Shown here piece after piece: positions 17,944 through 29,309 of a DNA stretch of 47,097 nucleotides. Positions within the stretch are counted from its first letter, which is position 1. The number at the start of each line of letters is the position of its first letter. Where the stretch lies: contig CAMFVQ010000052.1 of NCBI GenBank assembly GCA_945992255.1, forward strand, positions 1-47,097. The letters are read 5' to 3'. Position numbers and translations under genes: made by a program. This DNA comes from an uncultured Clostridia bacterium. Its GTDB lineage: Bacteria; Bacillota; Clostridia; Christensenellales; UBA3700. The notes under the pieces are model-generated. The model was given only the letters and a program-made list of their open reading frames with translations. It was not told where the DNA came from and did not search any database.

Positions 17944-19503
17944 ATGACAACAAATAGACCATTGGCATTGGTATTTGATCTTGGCACTCAGTCCACAAGA
18001 GCTTTGTTTTTTGACAAACAAGGTGAACTTGTGTACAAAGCGCAAGTGGAAGAGAAACTCATAATTGGTAAAAGTAACGGCTATGCAGAAAAAGACACTC
18101 GCTTGTTTTATGAAGGGGTCAAAGCTGTATGCAAAATTGTGAGAGAAAACCAACCAAAACTTTTGGACGATGTGGTATCAATCACGGTTACATCAATCCG
18201 TAACACCGTGGTATTTTTGGACGAAAAAGGAGAGCCAACTCGCAACACTATTATGTGGCTGGACAAACGAGAAGTTGAGTGTCCTGAAAAGTTGCCTCTT
18301 TTGAATAGATTTCTATATTTTTTGGTAGGTATGAGCGAAAGTGTACGTGTGACTCGCAAAACTTGTGCCACCAACTGGGTGAGAGTAAACCAACCTGATA
18401 TTTGGGAAAAGACAGCCAAAGTCGTTATGCCAGCGACCTACGTCAATTTCAAAATAACAGGTAGACTAGCTGACAGCGATGCAGGCATAGCTTGCAAAGT
18501 GCCATTTGACTACAAAAATCGCCGTTGGCAAACAACAAAATCACTCAATTATCCAATTTTTGGTTGTACAATCGACAGAATGTGCGAGCTGGTAGAGCCT
18601 GGCGACATAATCGGATATGTGACCGAACAATGTGCGGCAGAAACTGGACTGAGGGCAGGTATTCCGCTTGTTGCGACAGGTACTGACAAAGGCTGTGAGT
18701 CTTTGGGCGTTGGCGCTGTCAATTCTAAGATTGCGGCAATATCGCTAGGCACTGCATCATCTATCGAGATTTGCACGGACAAGTATGTCGAGCCTGAGAG
18801 CTTTATGCCGGCATATCCAGCAGTCATCAAAGGAAAATTCAATCCCGAAATCCAAATTTTTAGAGGATTTTGGATGGTAAGTTGGTTCAAAGAGCAATTC
18901 GCTTTGTATGAACAAGTCGAAGCCGAGAAAACAGGTGAAAAGGTAGAGGTAGTCCTCGATAGGAAGCTCAGCAGTGTGCCTGCAGGATGTCACGGACTTA
19001 TTTTGCAACCATTCTGGGGACCTGGACTTAAAAATCCTGAGGCAAAAGGCTCAATGATTGGATTTACAGATTTACATACAAGAGAATATATGTACAGAGC
19101 TATTATCGAGGGTATTTGCTATGGATTGCTCGATGGACTCAATACTATGACCACTCGTGCAAAAATTGATGTAGAAAGGCTCGCTCTATCAGGCGGTGGC
19201 TCACAAAGCAATGTGGTATGCCAAATCGTTGCGGATATATTCGGCAAACCTGTGTATAGGGTGCAAACTTACGAAACTAGCGGACTTGGCGGAGCAATGC
19301 TCAGCTTTGTGGGGGTGGGCGAGTTCAAAGATGTTGATGAAGCATTGGCAAAAATGCGACATGTCAAAGATGAATTCGTACCAAACCCCGAGACTCATGC
19401 AACTTATCACGAATTCTATGACAGGGTATACCGCAGAATGTACAGATATATGAGACCATTGTATGATCAGTTGTATGATATATTGGGTGAAAATAAGAAA
19501 TAG
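17944..19503 (+). CDS. FGGY-family carbohydrate kinase
   Basis: VFDLGTQSTRALFFD, GTDKGCESLG, LSGGGSQSNVVCQIVADIFGKPV. Confidence 0.9.
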   Translation: MTTNRPLALVFDLGTQSTRALFFDKQGELVYKAQVEEKLIIGKSNGYAEKDTRLFYEGVKAVCKIVRENQPKLLDDVVSITVTSIRNTVVFLDEKGEPTRNTIMWLDKREVECPEKLPLLNRFLYFLVGMSESVRVTRKTCATNWVRVNQPDIWEKTAKVVMPATYVNFKITGRLADSDAGIACKVPFDYKNRRWQTTKSLNYPIFGCTIDRMCELVEPGDIIGYVTEQCAAETGLRAGIPLVATGTDKGCESLGVGAVNSKIAAISLGTASSIEICTDKYVEPESFMPAYPAVIKGKFNPEIQIFRGFWMVSWFKEQFALYEQVEAEKTGEKVEVVLDRKLSSVPAGCHGLILQPFWGPGLKNPEAKGSMIGFTDLHTREYMYRAIIEGICYGLLDGLNTMTTRAKIDVERLALSGGGSQSNVVCQIVADIFGKPVYRVQTYETSGLGGAMLSFVGVGEFKDVDEALAKMRHVKDEFVPNPETHATYHEFYDRVYRRMYRYMRPLYDQLYDILGENKK

Positions 19504-19577
19504 TATAAAATGTATAATATCAATAGGCAAACGCTCAAATAGAAGTAGGAATATTGTCTAGCAAATCTTTATAATAA

Positions 19578-19612
19578 ACAAAAAAACAACCACTCTTGCA
19601 GTGGTTGTTTCG
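19578..19612. terminator. Bidirectional rho-independent terminator between convergent genes
   Basis: ACAACCACT-CTTGC-AGTGGTTGT flanked by A-rich and T-rich tracts. Confidence 0.75.
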
Positions 19613-19658
19613 TTAATTGGGTTAAGTGTATTTGTAGGAGGTTTAGAACCAAAGTACA

Positions 19659-19931
19659 CTATTTTTTCAAAACCTCAATCTCTTTGTGATATGCTTCCAA
19701 AATTGCGTCGCTGAGTTGAACTCTTGTGTCGCTGTTGATAGGGTGCGCTATATCCTTAAAAGAGCCATCAGGGGTCTTTCTGCTTGGCATAGCAATGAAT
19801 TCTCCTTCTTGACCTTGGATAATCTTGATATCGTGGATAGCAAAACAATCGTCGATAATGATAGATGCAACACCTATAAGTCGCCTGTCGGCATTGTTGA
19901 TAAGTCGTACTTTAATGTCACTAATTTTCAT
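19659..19931 (-). CDS. spoVG: Septation/regulatory protein SpoVG
   Basis: MKISDIKVRLI...GVASIIIDDCFAIHDIKII...FIAMPSRKTPDGSFKDIAHPI. Confidence 0.95.
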   Translation of the reverse strand: MKISDIKVRLINNADRRLIGVASIIIDDCFAIHDIKIIQGQEGEFIAMPSRKTPDGSFKDIAHPINSDTRVQLSDAILEAYHKEIEVLKK

Positions 19932-19965
19932 AAACAAAACCTCAACTTATATATTTGTTATATTT

Positions 19966-19994
19966 ATTATATACCAATTTTTGGTATATGTCTA
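19966..19994 (-). promoter_or_regulatory. spoVG promoter with perfect palindrome in the spacer
   Basis: Minus strand TAGACA-N17-TATAAT; ATATACCAA-TTT-TTGGTATAT at 19969-19989. Confidence 0.65.
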
Positions 19995-20108
19995 TACCCA
20001 TTTTTGCGGAAAATTTTCAAATTTTGTTCAAGTTGGGTAAAAATTGTACGAAAATTAGCTTTTTGACAAAATTTTGGTCAAAGTCGTTTTGGCGGCATAT
20101 ATTATAAT

Positions 20109-21449
20109 ATGTTTGATTTTGGTGAAATAAAGAGAGTGCATTTGATAGGAATTGGGGGAGCGAGTATGCAAAACTTGGCATTTCTCAGTCAAAAATTGGG
20201 AATGAGTGTGAGTGGAAGCGATAGGGAGAATTCGGATACGATAGGCTATTTGCAAAGCAAGAGCATAGAGGCTTATGTCGGAGCTGATTGTAGGGTTGTA
20301 GATAGGGCGGATTTGGTAGTTTTTAGTTCGGCAGTTGGACAAGATGATATAGAGCGTGTTTATGCGCAAAATAGTGGAAAAATTGTCATAGAACGCAAGA
20401 CTTATCTTGGCTTGCTCAGCCAACTTTTTGACAGAGTTGTGTCCGTTGCTGGCAGTCATGGCAAGTCTACAATGTCGGCAATGATAGCTTATGTGATAGG
20501 CAGATTGGGTGGCGATGTTACCACGCATCTAGGGTGCAAGCCTGTGGGTTGGAATGGGTTCTTGTACTCGGACAAACGTGATATTTTGGTGTGTGAAGCG
20601 TGCGAATATCGCCGCAGTTTTTTGGAGTTGGACAGCTATATTGGGGTGATAACTGGGATAGATTATGACCACCCAGATACATATCCAAGCAAGAAAGATT
20701 TGTGTCAAGCATTCGCAACTTTTGGACAAAAAAGCAATATTTTGATAGGGAGTGAACAAGCCAAAAGCATACTCAAAATGCCTTGTATAAGCTATGGATT
20801 TAGCCGTCAAAATGACTATTTTGCAGAGAATATCAAGGAAAATCACGGCAAATATAGTTGTGCTGTGTGCCACCAAGGAGAGCGAGTTGACCTCAACCTT
20901 GGGCTGTATGGCAAACACAATTTGCTCAATGCTTTGGGTGCTGTGGCGGTGTGCAATACGCTTGGATATGATATGACAAGTATTGTGGAAGTTTTGGCGG
21001 ACTTTGGCGGTATAGAGAGGCGATTCGAGTGCAAAGGTAAAATGCCAAGTGGTGCTAGGGTGATAATAGATTATGCTCATCACCCAACGGAAATTGCCGC
21101 TGCTATATCTACCGCCAACAGGTTGGGCAGGGGCAAGGTGTGGACAGTTTTTCAACCGCATACATATTCTCGGACAGCAAGCCTTTTGAATGAGTTTGCA
21201 TGTAGCTTTTATTGGAGTGATGAGATAATTTTACTGCCAACTTTTTCGGCAAGAGAAAGTGAAAATGATGGCAAAAACAGCTTTGATTTGTATCATAAAT
21301 TGTTGGAAAAGGGGCAAGTGTGTGTGTATGCAGAAAATAGGGAAGAAGTCGCAAAATCATTGAAAAAAATGACAAGCAAAGAGGATATTGTGTTGGTGCT
21401 TGGCGCAGGCGATGTCAACAAACTAGCGGATATGTTGGTAGAAAACTGA
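20109..21449 (+). CDS. murC: UDP-N-acetylmuramate-L-alanine ligase
   Basis: VHLIGIGGASMQNLA, AGSHGKSTMSAM, DYAHHPTEI, FQPHTYSRT. Confidence 0.93.
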   Translation: MFDFGEIKRVHLIGIGGASMQNLAFLSQKLGMSVSGSDRENSDTIGYLQSKSIEAYVGADCRVVDRADLVVFSSAVGQDDIERVYAQNSGKIVIERKTYLGLLSQLFDRVVSVAGSHGKSTMSAMIAYVIGRLGGDVTTHLGCKPVGWNGFLYSDKRDILVCEACEYRRSFLELDSYIGVITGIDYDHPDTYPSKKDLCQAFATFGQKSNILIGSEQAKSILKMPCISYGFSRQNDYFAENIKENHGKYSCAVCHQGERVDLNLGLYGKHNLLNALGAVAVCNTLGYDMTSIVEVLADFGGIERRFECKGKMPSGARVIIDYAHHPTEIAAAISTANRLGRGKVWTVFQPHTYSRTASLLNEFACSFYWSDEIILLPTFSARESENDGKNSFDLYHKLLEKGQVCVYAENREEVAKSLKKMTSKEDIVLVLGAGDVNKLADMLVEN

Positions 21450-21483
21450 CGGAAAAAAATATAGTATATACTCCACAACAGTT

Positions 21484-21530
21484 TGTCGAAAAATGTCGAA
21501 AATTTAACAATTTTTAATAACAATGTCGAA
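21484..21530 (+). promoter_or_regulatory. Three Spo0A-box-like sites (TGTCGAA)
   Basis: TGTCGAA at 21484, 21494 and 21524 in the murC-downstream intergenic region. Confidence 0.6.
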
Positions 21531-21607
21531 AAAGTGTATAGAAAAGTGTTATTGATTGTAAAAAATAAGAAATTTTTGTAGAAAATTAAATATTATTCAA
21601 AATTAGC

Positions 21608-21636
21608 TTGCAAAAATAAATTTTTAGGAGTATGAT
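21608..21636 (+). promoter_or_regulatory. SigA-type promoter for the 103-aa unknown gene
   Basis: TTGCAA-N17-TATGAT. Confidence 0.55.
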
Positions 21637-21699
21637 AGAGCTATCACAAAAAAATACAATTGAATATTGATATTGAAAGAACTAGTTTGGAGGAATGAT

Positions 21700-22011
21700 A
21701 TGAACGAGTTAGATTTTTCTATGCACTCTTTGGCAAAAGAAGCCAAAAATCGTCTATGTAGGGAGAGAACAGAATTTGAATTGTACCTTGCAACGTGTAC
21801 AGCACTGCAAGATGAAATTATGTATGAGAAAGTTTGTCAAATGATGACAAGCAAAACGCCAATATGCAATCCTATCGACAGATTGATAGATAAATCCAAA
21901 TTTAGACAAGGCGATGAGGCTATGAAACAAAAAATGGTGCTTGATATGTCCAAAAAGTATATAAAGATGAAAAGAAAATTTTACGACGAGTCCAATCATA
22001 ATAGGGGTTAG
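21700..22011 (+). CDS. Unknown 103-aa protein, candidate Spo0A target
   Basis: ATG 21700 with GGAGG SD 7 nt upstream; track start 21667 is a TTG. Confidence 0.75.
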   Translation: MNELDFSMHSLAKEAKNRLCRERTEFELYLATCTALQDEIMYEKVCQMMTSKTPICNPIDRLIDKSKFRQGDEAMKQKMVLDMSKKYIKMKRKFYDESNHNRG

Positions 22012-22015
22012 GCGG

Positions 22016-22044
22016 TTGAAAAATATCTGGTAATATGGTATAAT
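22016..22044 (+). promoter_or_regulatory. SigA-type promoter of pcrA
   Basis: TTGAAA-N17-TATAAT. Confidence 0.6.
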
Positions 22045-22071
22045 TTTTTCACCAACAATTTTGGAGGAAAA

Positions 22072-24255
22072 ATGGATTTTCAACAACTTCTAAATCCCGA
22101 ACAACTCAGACCCGTTATGGATACTGATGGCGCTGTTTTGGTGCTGGCAGGTGCGGGCAGTGGCAAGACAAGAGTTTTGACATATCGTATTGCATACTTG
22201 ATTGAAGAAAGAGGTGTCAGCCCATACAATATTTTGGCAATCACTTTTACCAACAAGGCTGCAAGCGAGATGAAAGAAAGAGTGCTCAATGTTACAGGCA
22301 AGAGTGGAGTGTTTATATCGACATTCCACGCTTTGTGCGCACGCATTTTGAGGGCGGAGATAGAGCAACTTGGCAACTACACTGCAAGTTTCACCATTTA
22401 TGATGACAACGACACCACTAGGATAATCAAGCGTGTGATTGCCGCCACAGGTATCGAGGTGGACAAGAATTTCCACAGAGATGTAAAGTGGCATATATCC
22501 AATGCAAAGAACCATTTTCTCACTCCTGATGAGTATTATTTCCGTATCAAAGACCAAAAGCTGTCCAAGCTTATTTGTGATGTATATGCCGAATATGAGC
22601 AAACTCTTGTGCAGAGTAATGCTTTGGATTTTGATGACCTGTTGTTGCACGTTGTGAAGTTGTTTACTTCCAACAAGGCGGTGTTGGAAAAGTATCAAGA
22701 CAAATTCCAATATATTCTTGTCGATGAGTTCCAAGATACCAACATTGTCCAATATATGATTGTCAGATTGCTTGCCCAAAAGTACGGCAATATTTTTGTC
22801 GTGGGCGATGATGACCAAAGTATTTATGGTTGGCGATGGGCGGAGAGCGAAAACATCGAAAAATTCCGCAAATTGTACAAAGATTGCAGACTTTACAAGC
22901 TCGAACAAAATTATCGTAGTACGGGCAATATCCTCAATCTTGCCAACAAAATTATTGCTTACAACACCAATCGTGTGGGCAAAACTTTGTGGACTGAGGG
23001 CGAAAAAGGCGTGGGCATTGTTTACCGCACACTTTACAATGAAAAGGCGGAAGCGGACTATGTGATGGAACAAATTACTTCACTTATTCGTTACAATGGT
23101 TACAAGTTTTCGGACTTTGCAATCTTGTATCGTGCCAACTCAATATCTCGCCCATTCGAGGAAAAACTCACACTTTACAACTATCCATACAAAGTGGTCG
23201 GTGGCAACAAATTCTTTGATAGAAAAGAAATCAAGGACTTTATTGCTTACCTAAAATTCTTGGTGAACAACAACGACAACGAGAGCTTGCTCAGAGTTAT
23301 CAATGTGCCAAAGAGGGGCATTGGAGATGGTGCAATCTCTAAGATTGTTGATGTTGCCAACCAAATGAATGCCAGCTTGTATTGGTGCATAAAGAACGTT
23401 CACCAACTTGGTTTGCCTGCTGCGACAGCTCGCAATATTGCCAAGTTTGCAGATGTTATTTGTTTGCTCGAAAATATCAAAGGACTAAAACTTGGTGAGT
23501 TCATAGACAGGGCAAAAGAGATAATCAACTTCGACAGCATGTATGATAAAAAAGTGGAAGAAGATGCCAACAGACTCGACAATATCGAGGACTTTGTGAC
23601 TGCGGTCAAAGAGTTCGAGCATGACAACAAAGAGGCAACTCTCGTGGACTTTTTGCAATCGGTATCATTGCTCAGCGACAATGAGAGCAATCAAGACACG
23701 GAAGATGCTGTCACAGTTGCGACAATCCACGGTGTAAAAGGATTGGAATATCGATGCGTGTTTATTGTAGGACTCGAACAAGGCATTTTCCCAACTTCTC
23801 GCAGTGAAGCCGATGAAGAAACTATGCAAGAAGAACGCCGAATTATGTATGTTGCGGTCACTCGTGCAAAGGAAAGATTATATTTGACCAATGTCACAGA
23901 GAGATTTAGATATGGCAAAAAAGAGTATTGTCAAGCAAGTAGATTTTTGGACGAGGGAGGATTGACAAAAGAAAGAGAAGACAAACTTCCGTATGAGAAA
24001 CAATATACTCCAACTCCAAGCAAGATTGACTTTACAAAAATATCCAAGCCAGCACCTGCATTTTCTACTCCAAAACAAGTGGCTGATACATCAAAAGACC
24101 TATCCCAATTCCAGGTGGGTATGACAGTAGAACATACAAGGTTTGGCAAAGGACAAATCGTGGAAATCATTGGAGAGAATGCCAAAATCCAATTCCCAGA
24201 GCTTGGAATTAAGACGTTCAATATGCGTCTAGCTCCAATCAAAATAGTGCAATAA
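22072..24255 (+). CDS. pcrA: ATP-dependent DNA helicase PcrA/UvrD
   Basis: LVLAGAGSGKTRVLTYRIAYL, VGDDDQSIYGWRWA, ATIHGVKGLEY, C-terminal VEHTRFGKGQIVE. Confidence 0.95.
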   Translation: MDFQQLLNPEQLRPVMDTDGAVLVLAGAGSGKTRVLTYRIAYLIEERGVSPYNILAITFTNKAASEMKERVLNVTGKSGVFISTFHALCARILRAEIEQLGNYTASFTIYDDNDTTRIIKRVIAATGIEVDKNFHRDVKWHISNAKNHFLTPDEYYFRIKDQKLSKLICDVYAEYEQTLVQSNALDFDDLLLHVVKLFTSNKAVLEKYQDKFQYILVDEFQDTNIVQYMIVRLLAQKYGNIFVVGDDDQSIYGWRWAESENIEKFRKLYKDCRLYKLEQNYRSTGNILNLANKIIAYNTNRVGKTLWTEGEKGVGIVYRTLYNEKAEADYVMEQITSLIRYNGYKFSDFAILYRANSISRPFEEKLTLYNYPYKVVGGNKFFDRKEIKDFIAYLKFLVNNNDNESLLRVINVPKRGIGDGAISKIVDVANQMNASLYWCIKNVHQLGLPAATARNIAKFADVICLLENIKGLKLGEFIDRAKEIINFDSMYDKKVEEDANRLDNIEDFVTAVKEFEHDNKEATLVDFLQSVSLLSDNESNQDTEDAVTVATIHGVKGLEYRCVFIVGLEQGIFPTSRSEADEETMQEERRIMYVAVTRAKERLYLTNVTERFRYGKKEYCQASRFLDEGGLTKEREDKLPYEKQYTPTPSKIDFTKISKPAPAFSTPKQVADTSKDLSQFQVGMTVEHTRFGKGQIVEIIGENAKIQFPELGIKTFNMRLAPIKIVQ

Positions 24256-26235
<1,980 letters not shown>

Positions 26236-26247
26236 AAAATCATTTTG

Positions 26248-26275
26248 GCAGGTACTTTTGGAGTACCTGCTTTTT
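26248..26275 (+). terminator. Rho-independent terminator after ligA
   Basis: GCAGGTACT-TTTGG-AGTACCTGC + T5. Confidence 0.88.
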
Positions 26276-26404
26276 GTTTATTTTGGACAAAAAATCGTTT
26301 TGGGGCGAAATATCGCAAAATTGCTCTTTATTTTATTATAATAATGTTGTAAAAGTATTTTGTTTGTGCTATATTATTTATAATAATTAAAATCGGAGTA
26401 GTGT

Positions 26405-27286
26405 ATGCAAGTATACAGCATGACAGGTTATGGCAAGGGCGTTAGCGAAAGCCAAAACCAAAGACTGACCATAGAGCTAAAAGCTGTCAACCATAGATTT
26501 TTGGACCTCAATGTCAAGCTCCCTAAGGGCTTTACATTCGCAGAAGATATCATCAGAAAGATTGTCAAAGACAATGCAGTGAGAGGTCACTTTGATATTT
26601 TTGTCAATTATGAGGACTCTCGCCAAGATAAAGCCGAGCTTGCAGTAGACTATGCACTCGCAACCAAGTATTATGAGATTGCCACCAAGATAAGCGAGCT
26701 TATCGGCAAAGAAAACAATGTGGCTGCCAATGAGCTTATGCGTATGGCTGATGTCATCACTTCCACAACAAGCGAACAAGATGAAGAGTTCCTAGCACAA
26801 CTCGTGCAAGATGCTTGTAAGACAGCTTGTGACAATATCAATGTTATGCGTGCTAAGGAAGGTTCACTCATTATGGCGGACTTGCTAGACAAGGTGACAG
26901 AGCTAGAAAGCTATGTCCAAGAGATAGAAAAACTTACTCCTAGTATGGTGGAAGAACACAAAGTCAAACTGAAAGAGCGTATCCAAGAAGCTCTCCAAGA
27001 TGTTGTGGTCGATGAAACAAGACTTCTCAACGAAGTTGCCTTCTACAGCGACAAGGTGTGTGTAGATGAAGAAATTACTAGACTTTTCTCGCATATTACT
27101 CACTTTAGAGGTATCGTTCAGGCTGGTGGTGCAGTGGGTAAAAAACTCGACTTCATCGTGCAAGAGATGAACAGAGAAACCAACACTATCGGAAGCAAAT
27201 GTTGCAATATCGCAGTGACAGACAAAGTTTTGTCTTGTAAGAACCTCATAGAAAAAATTAGAGAACAAATACAAAACATAGAGTAA
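26405..27286 (+). CDS. yicC: YicC family endoribonuclease-like protein
   Basis: MTGYGKG, ELKAVNHRFLDLNVKLP, FIVQEMNRETNTIGSK. Confidence 0.93.
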   Translation: MQVYSMTGYGKGVSESQNQRLTIELKAVNHRFLDLNVKLPKGFTFAEDIIRKIVKDNAVRGHFDIFVNYEDSRQDKAELAVDYALATKYYEIATKISELIGKENNVAANELMRMADVITSTTSEQDEEFLAQLVQDACKTACDNINVMRAKEGSLIMADLLDKVTELESYVQEIEKLTPSMVEEHKVKLKERIQEALQDVVVDETRLLNEVAFYSDKVCVDEEITRLFSHITHFRGIVQAGGAVGKKLDFIVQEMNRETNTIGSKCCNIAVTDKVLSCKNLIEKIREQIQNIE

Positions 27287-27299
27287 CATAGGAGAAGTT

Positions 27300-27926
27300 A
27301 TGGCTAAGAGAAAAAAAGGCTTGCTTATAGTTGTGTCAGGACCATCAGGAGCAGGTAAAGGTACAGTGCTAGCTCACGCAATCGCAAATTATCCAAATCT
27401 TCAATATTCGGTATCGGTGACCACTCGTGCACCAAGACCAGGTGAAAAGGACGGAATAAATTATTATTTTGTCAACCAAGAAGAATTCAAAACAATGTTG
27501 CACAACAACGAATTGCTCGAATTCCAACCAGTATATGGCAACTTCTATGGCACTCCAAAGAAAAAAGTACTCGAAAAACTCGAACAAGGCTTTGATGTCG
27601 TGTTGGAGATAGATGTAAAAGGCGCTTTGGAAATCAAGAACAAATTCCCACAAGCGGTGATGATTTTCCTCACCCCTGCCAACAAAAGCACTATCGAAGA
27701 ACGCCTCAGAGGCAGAAGCACAGAGAGCGAAGAACAACTCAAAGTGCGTATATCATCAGCTATTGATGAACTCAAACAAGCAGTATTCTATGACTACATA
27801 GTTGTCAATGAAGATGCGGAAATGGGCGCTCAAGATATTATATCTATCATCAGAGCCCAAAAATGCAGTGTAGATAACAATAAAAAATTTATAGATAATT
27901 TAATATATGGAGGTAACAATCTATGA
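27300..27926 (+). CDS. gmk: Guanylate kinase
   Basis: VVSGPSGAGKGTVL, TTRAPRPGEKDGINYYFV. Confidence 0.95.
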   Translation: MAKRKKGLLIVVSGPSGAGKGTVLAHAIANYPNLQYSVSVTTRAPRPGEKDGINYYFVNQEEFKTMLHNNELLEFQPVYGNFYGTPKKKVLEKLEQGFDVVLEIDVKGALEIKNKFPQAVMIFLTPANKSTIEERLRGRSTESEEQLKVRISSAIDELKQAVFYDYIVVNEDAEMGAQDIISIIRAQKCSVDNNKKFIDNLIYGGNNL

Positions 27927-28123
27927 TGATCGATCCACCTATCGACAAACTTATTAAAAAGGCAGAATGCAGATATGCACTTGTTTGTGCAGTTGCTAAA
28001 AGAGCAAGACAACTCGATGCTCAAAATCCAGAACTCTATCAAGAGACTGGCGAAAAGTCTATCTCTATTGCAGCAAGAGAAATCTATGACGGCAAAATCG
28101 TTGTAAAGAGAGAAAATATCTAA
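27923..28123 (+). CDS. rpoZ: RNA polymerase omega subunit
   Basis: RYALVCAVAKRARQL...KSISIAAREIYDGKI; position after gmk. Confidence 0.9.
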   Translation: MMIDPPIDKLIKKAECRYALVCAVAKRARQLDAQNPELYQETGEKSISIAAREIYDGKIVVKRENI

Positions 28124-28124
28124 T

Positions 28125-29309
28125 ATGCTTACAGGACTCAATGTACTTGTCGGCGTGACTGGTGGCATTGCTTGCTACAAGTCATGCGAAATAGTATCAA
28201 GACTTAGGAAGCTTGGTGCAAATGTCGATGTCATTATGACCAAAAATGCCACCGAATTTGTTGCTCCGCTCACTTTCGAGACTTTGTCTGCTCGTCCAGT
28301 CGTGACCAGCACTTTTGACAGAGATCGCAAGTGGGAAGTAGAGCATATAGCACTGGCTAAAAAGGCTGATATTTGTGTGATAGCTCCTGCTACCGCCAAT
28401 GTGATTGCCAAACTAAGTCAAGGTATTGCCGATGATATGTTGACCACGACAGCACTAGCTCTAAAATGTCCTATCATCATAGCTCCAGCTATGAACACCA
28501 ATATGTTGGACAATCCCCAAACGCAAGCAAATATCGCCGACCTTAGGTCAAAAGGCTTTATTTTTGTAGACAGCGTGTCGGGTAGACTTGCTTGCGGTGA
28601 CAGCGGTAAGGGCAAAATGGCAGAGCCTGCTGACATAGTAGATATGATAGTAAAGACACTCATTCCAAAACAAGATTTCGAGGGCAAAAGAGTGTTAGTA
28701 AGTGCAGGTGCTACCCAAGAAAGTTTGGACGGAGTAAGATTTATTACCAACCGCAGCAGTGGTAAAATGGGTATAGAGATTGCAAAGGCAATATCCAAGC
28801 GAGGCGGCTTAGTTACACTGGTGGCAGGTATTGTGAGTGTGGACATTCCAAGCTATTTGCACAAGGTAATCAAAGTCAAATCTACTCAGCAAATGTACGA
28901 CGCTGTCATAGGCGAAGTAGAGAACAACGATATTATTATCAAAGCCGCCGCACCAAGTGACTACAAACTAAAAGAGCAGTTCGCCAACAAAATCAAGGGT
29001 GACAGCTTGACGCTAGAGTTGGTCAAAAACCCTGACATTGCCAAAGTGGTAGGAGAGATAAAACAGGACAAGAAGTTGATTATTTTTTGTGCCGAAACAA
29101 CCAACTTAGAGGAGTCCGCTTTGCAAAAACTTCAAAGTAAAAATGCAGATATGGTCATTGCCAATGATGTTACCCAACAAGGTGCAGGCTTTGATGTAGA
29201 TACCAATGTTATATCAATTTTTACCAAAGAAGGCTTGATTTACCAAAGTGGTATCGTGCCAAAGAAAGACTTAGCACATATTATTGCGGACAAAATAACT
29301 TTGTTATGA
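28125..29309 (+). CDS. coaBC: Bifunctional phosphopantothenoylcysteine decarboxylase/phosphopantothenate synthase
   Basis: VGVTGGIACYKS, PAMNTNM, LVSAGATQE, FITNRSSGKMG. Confidence 0.95.
   Translation: MLTGLNVLVGVTGGIACYKSCEIVSRLRKLGANVDVIMTKNATEFVAPLTFETLSARPVVTSTFDRDRKWEVEHIALAKKADICVIAPATANVIAKLSQGIADDMLTTTALALKCPIIIAPAMNTNMLDNPQTQANIADLRSKGFIFVDSVSGRLACGDSGKGKMAEPADIVDMIVKTLIPKQDFEGKRVLVSAGATQESLDGVRFITNRSSGKMGIEIAKAISKRGGLVTLVAGIVSVDIPSYLHKVIKVKSTQQMYDAVIGEVENNDIIIKAAAPSDYKLKEQFANKIKGDSLTLELVKNPDIAKVVGEIKQDKKLIIFCAETTNLEESALQKLQSKNADMVIANDVTQQGAGFDVDTNVISIFTKEGLIYQSGIVPKKDLAHIIADKITLL

Noticed and set aside
22090-23073. 327-aa minus-strand ORF opposite pcrA
   Set aside because: Fully antisense to a clear PcrA helicase; composition is typical of antisense reading of AT-rich genes; no SD or family match seen
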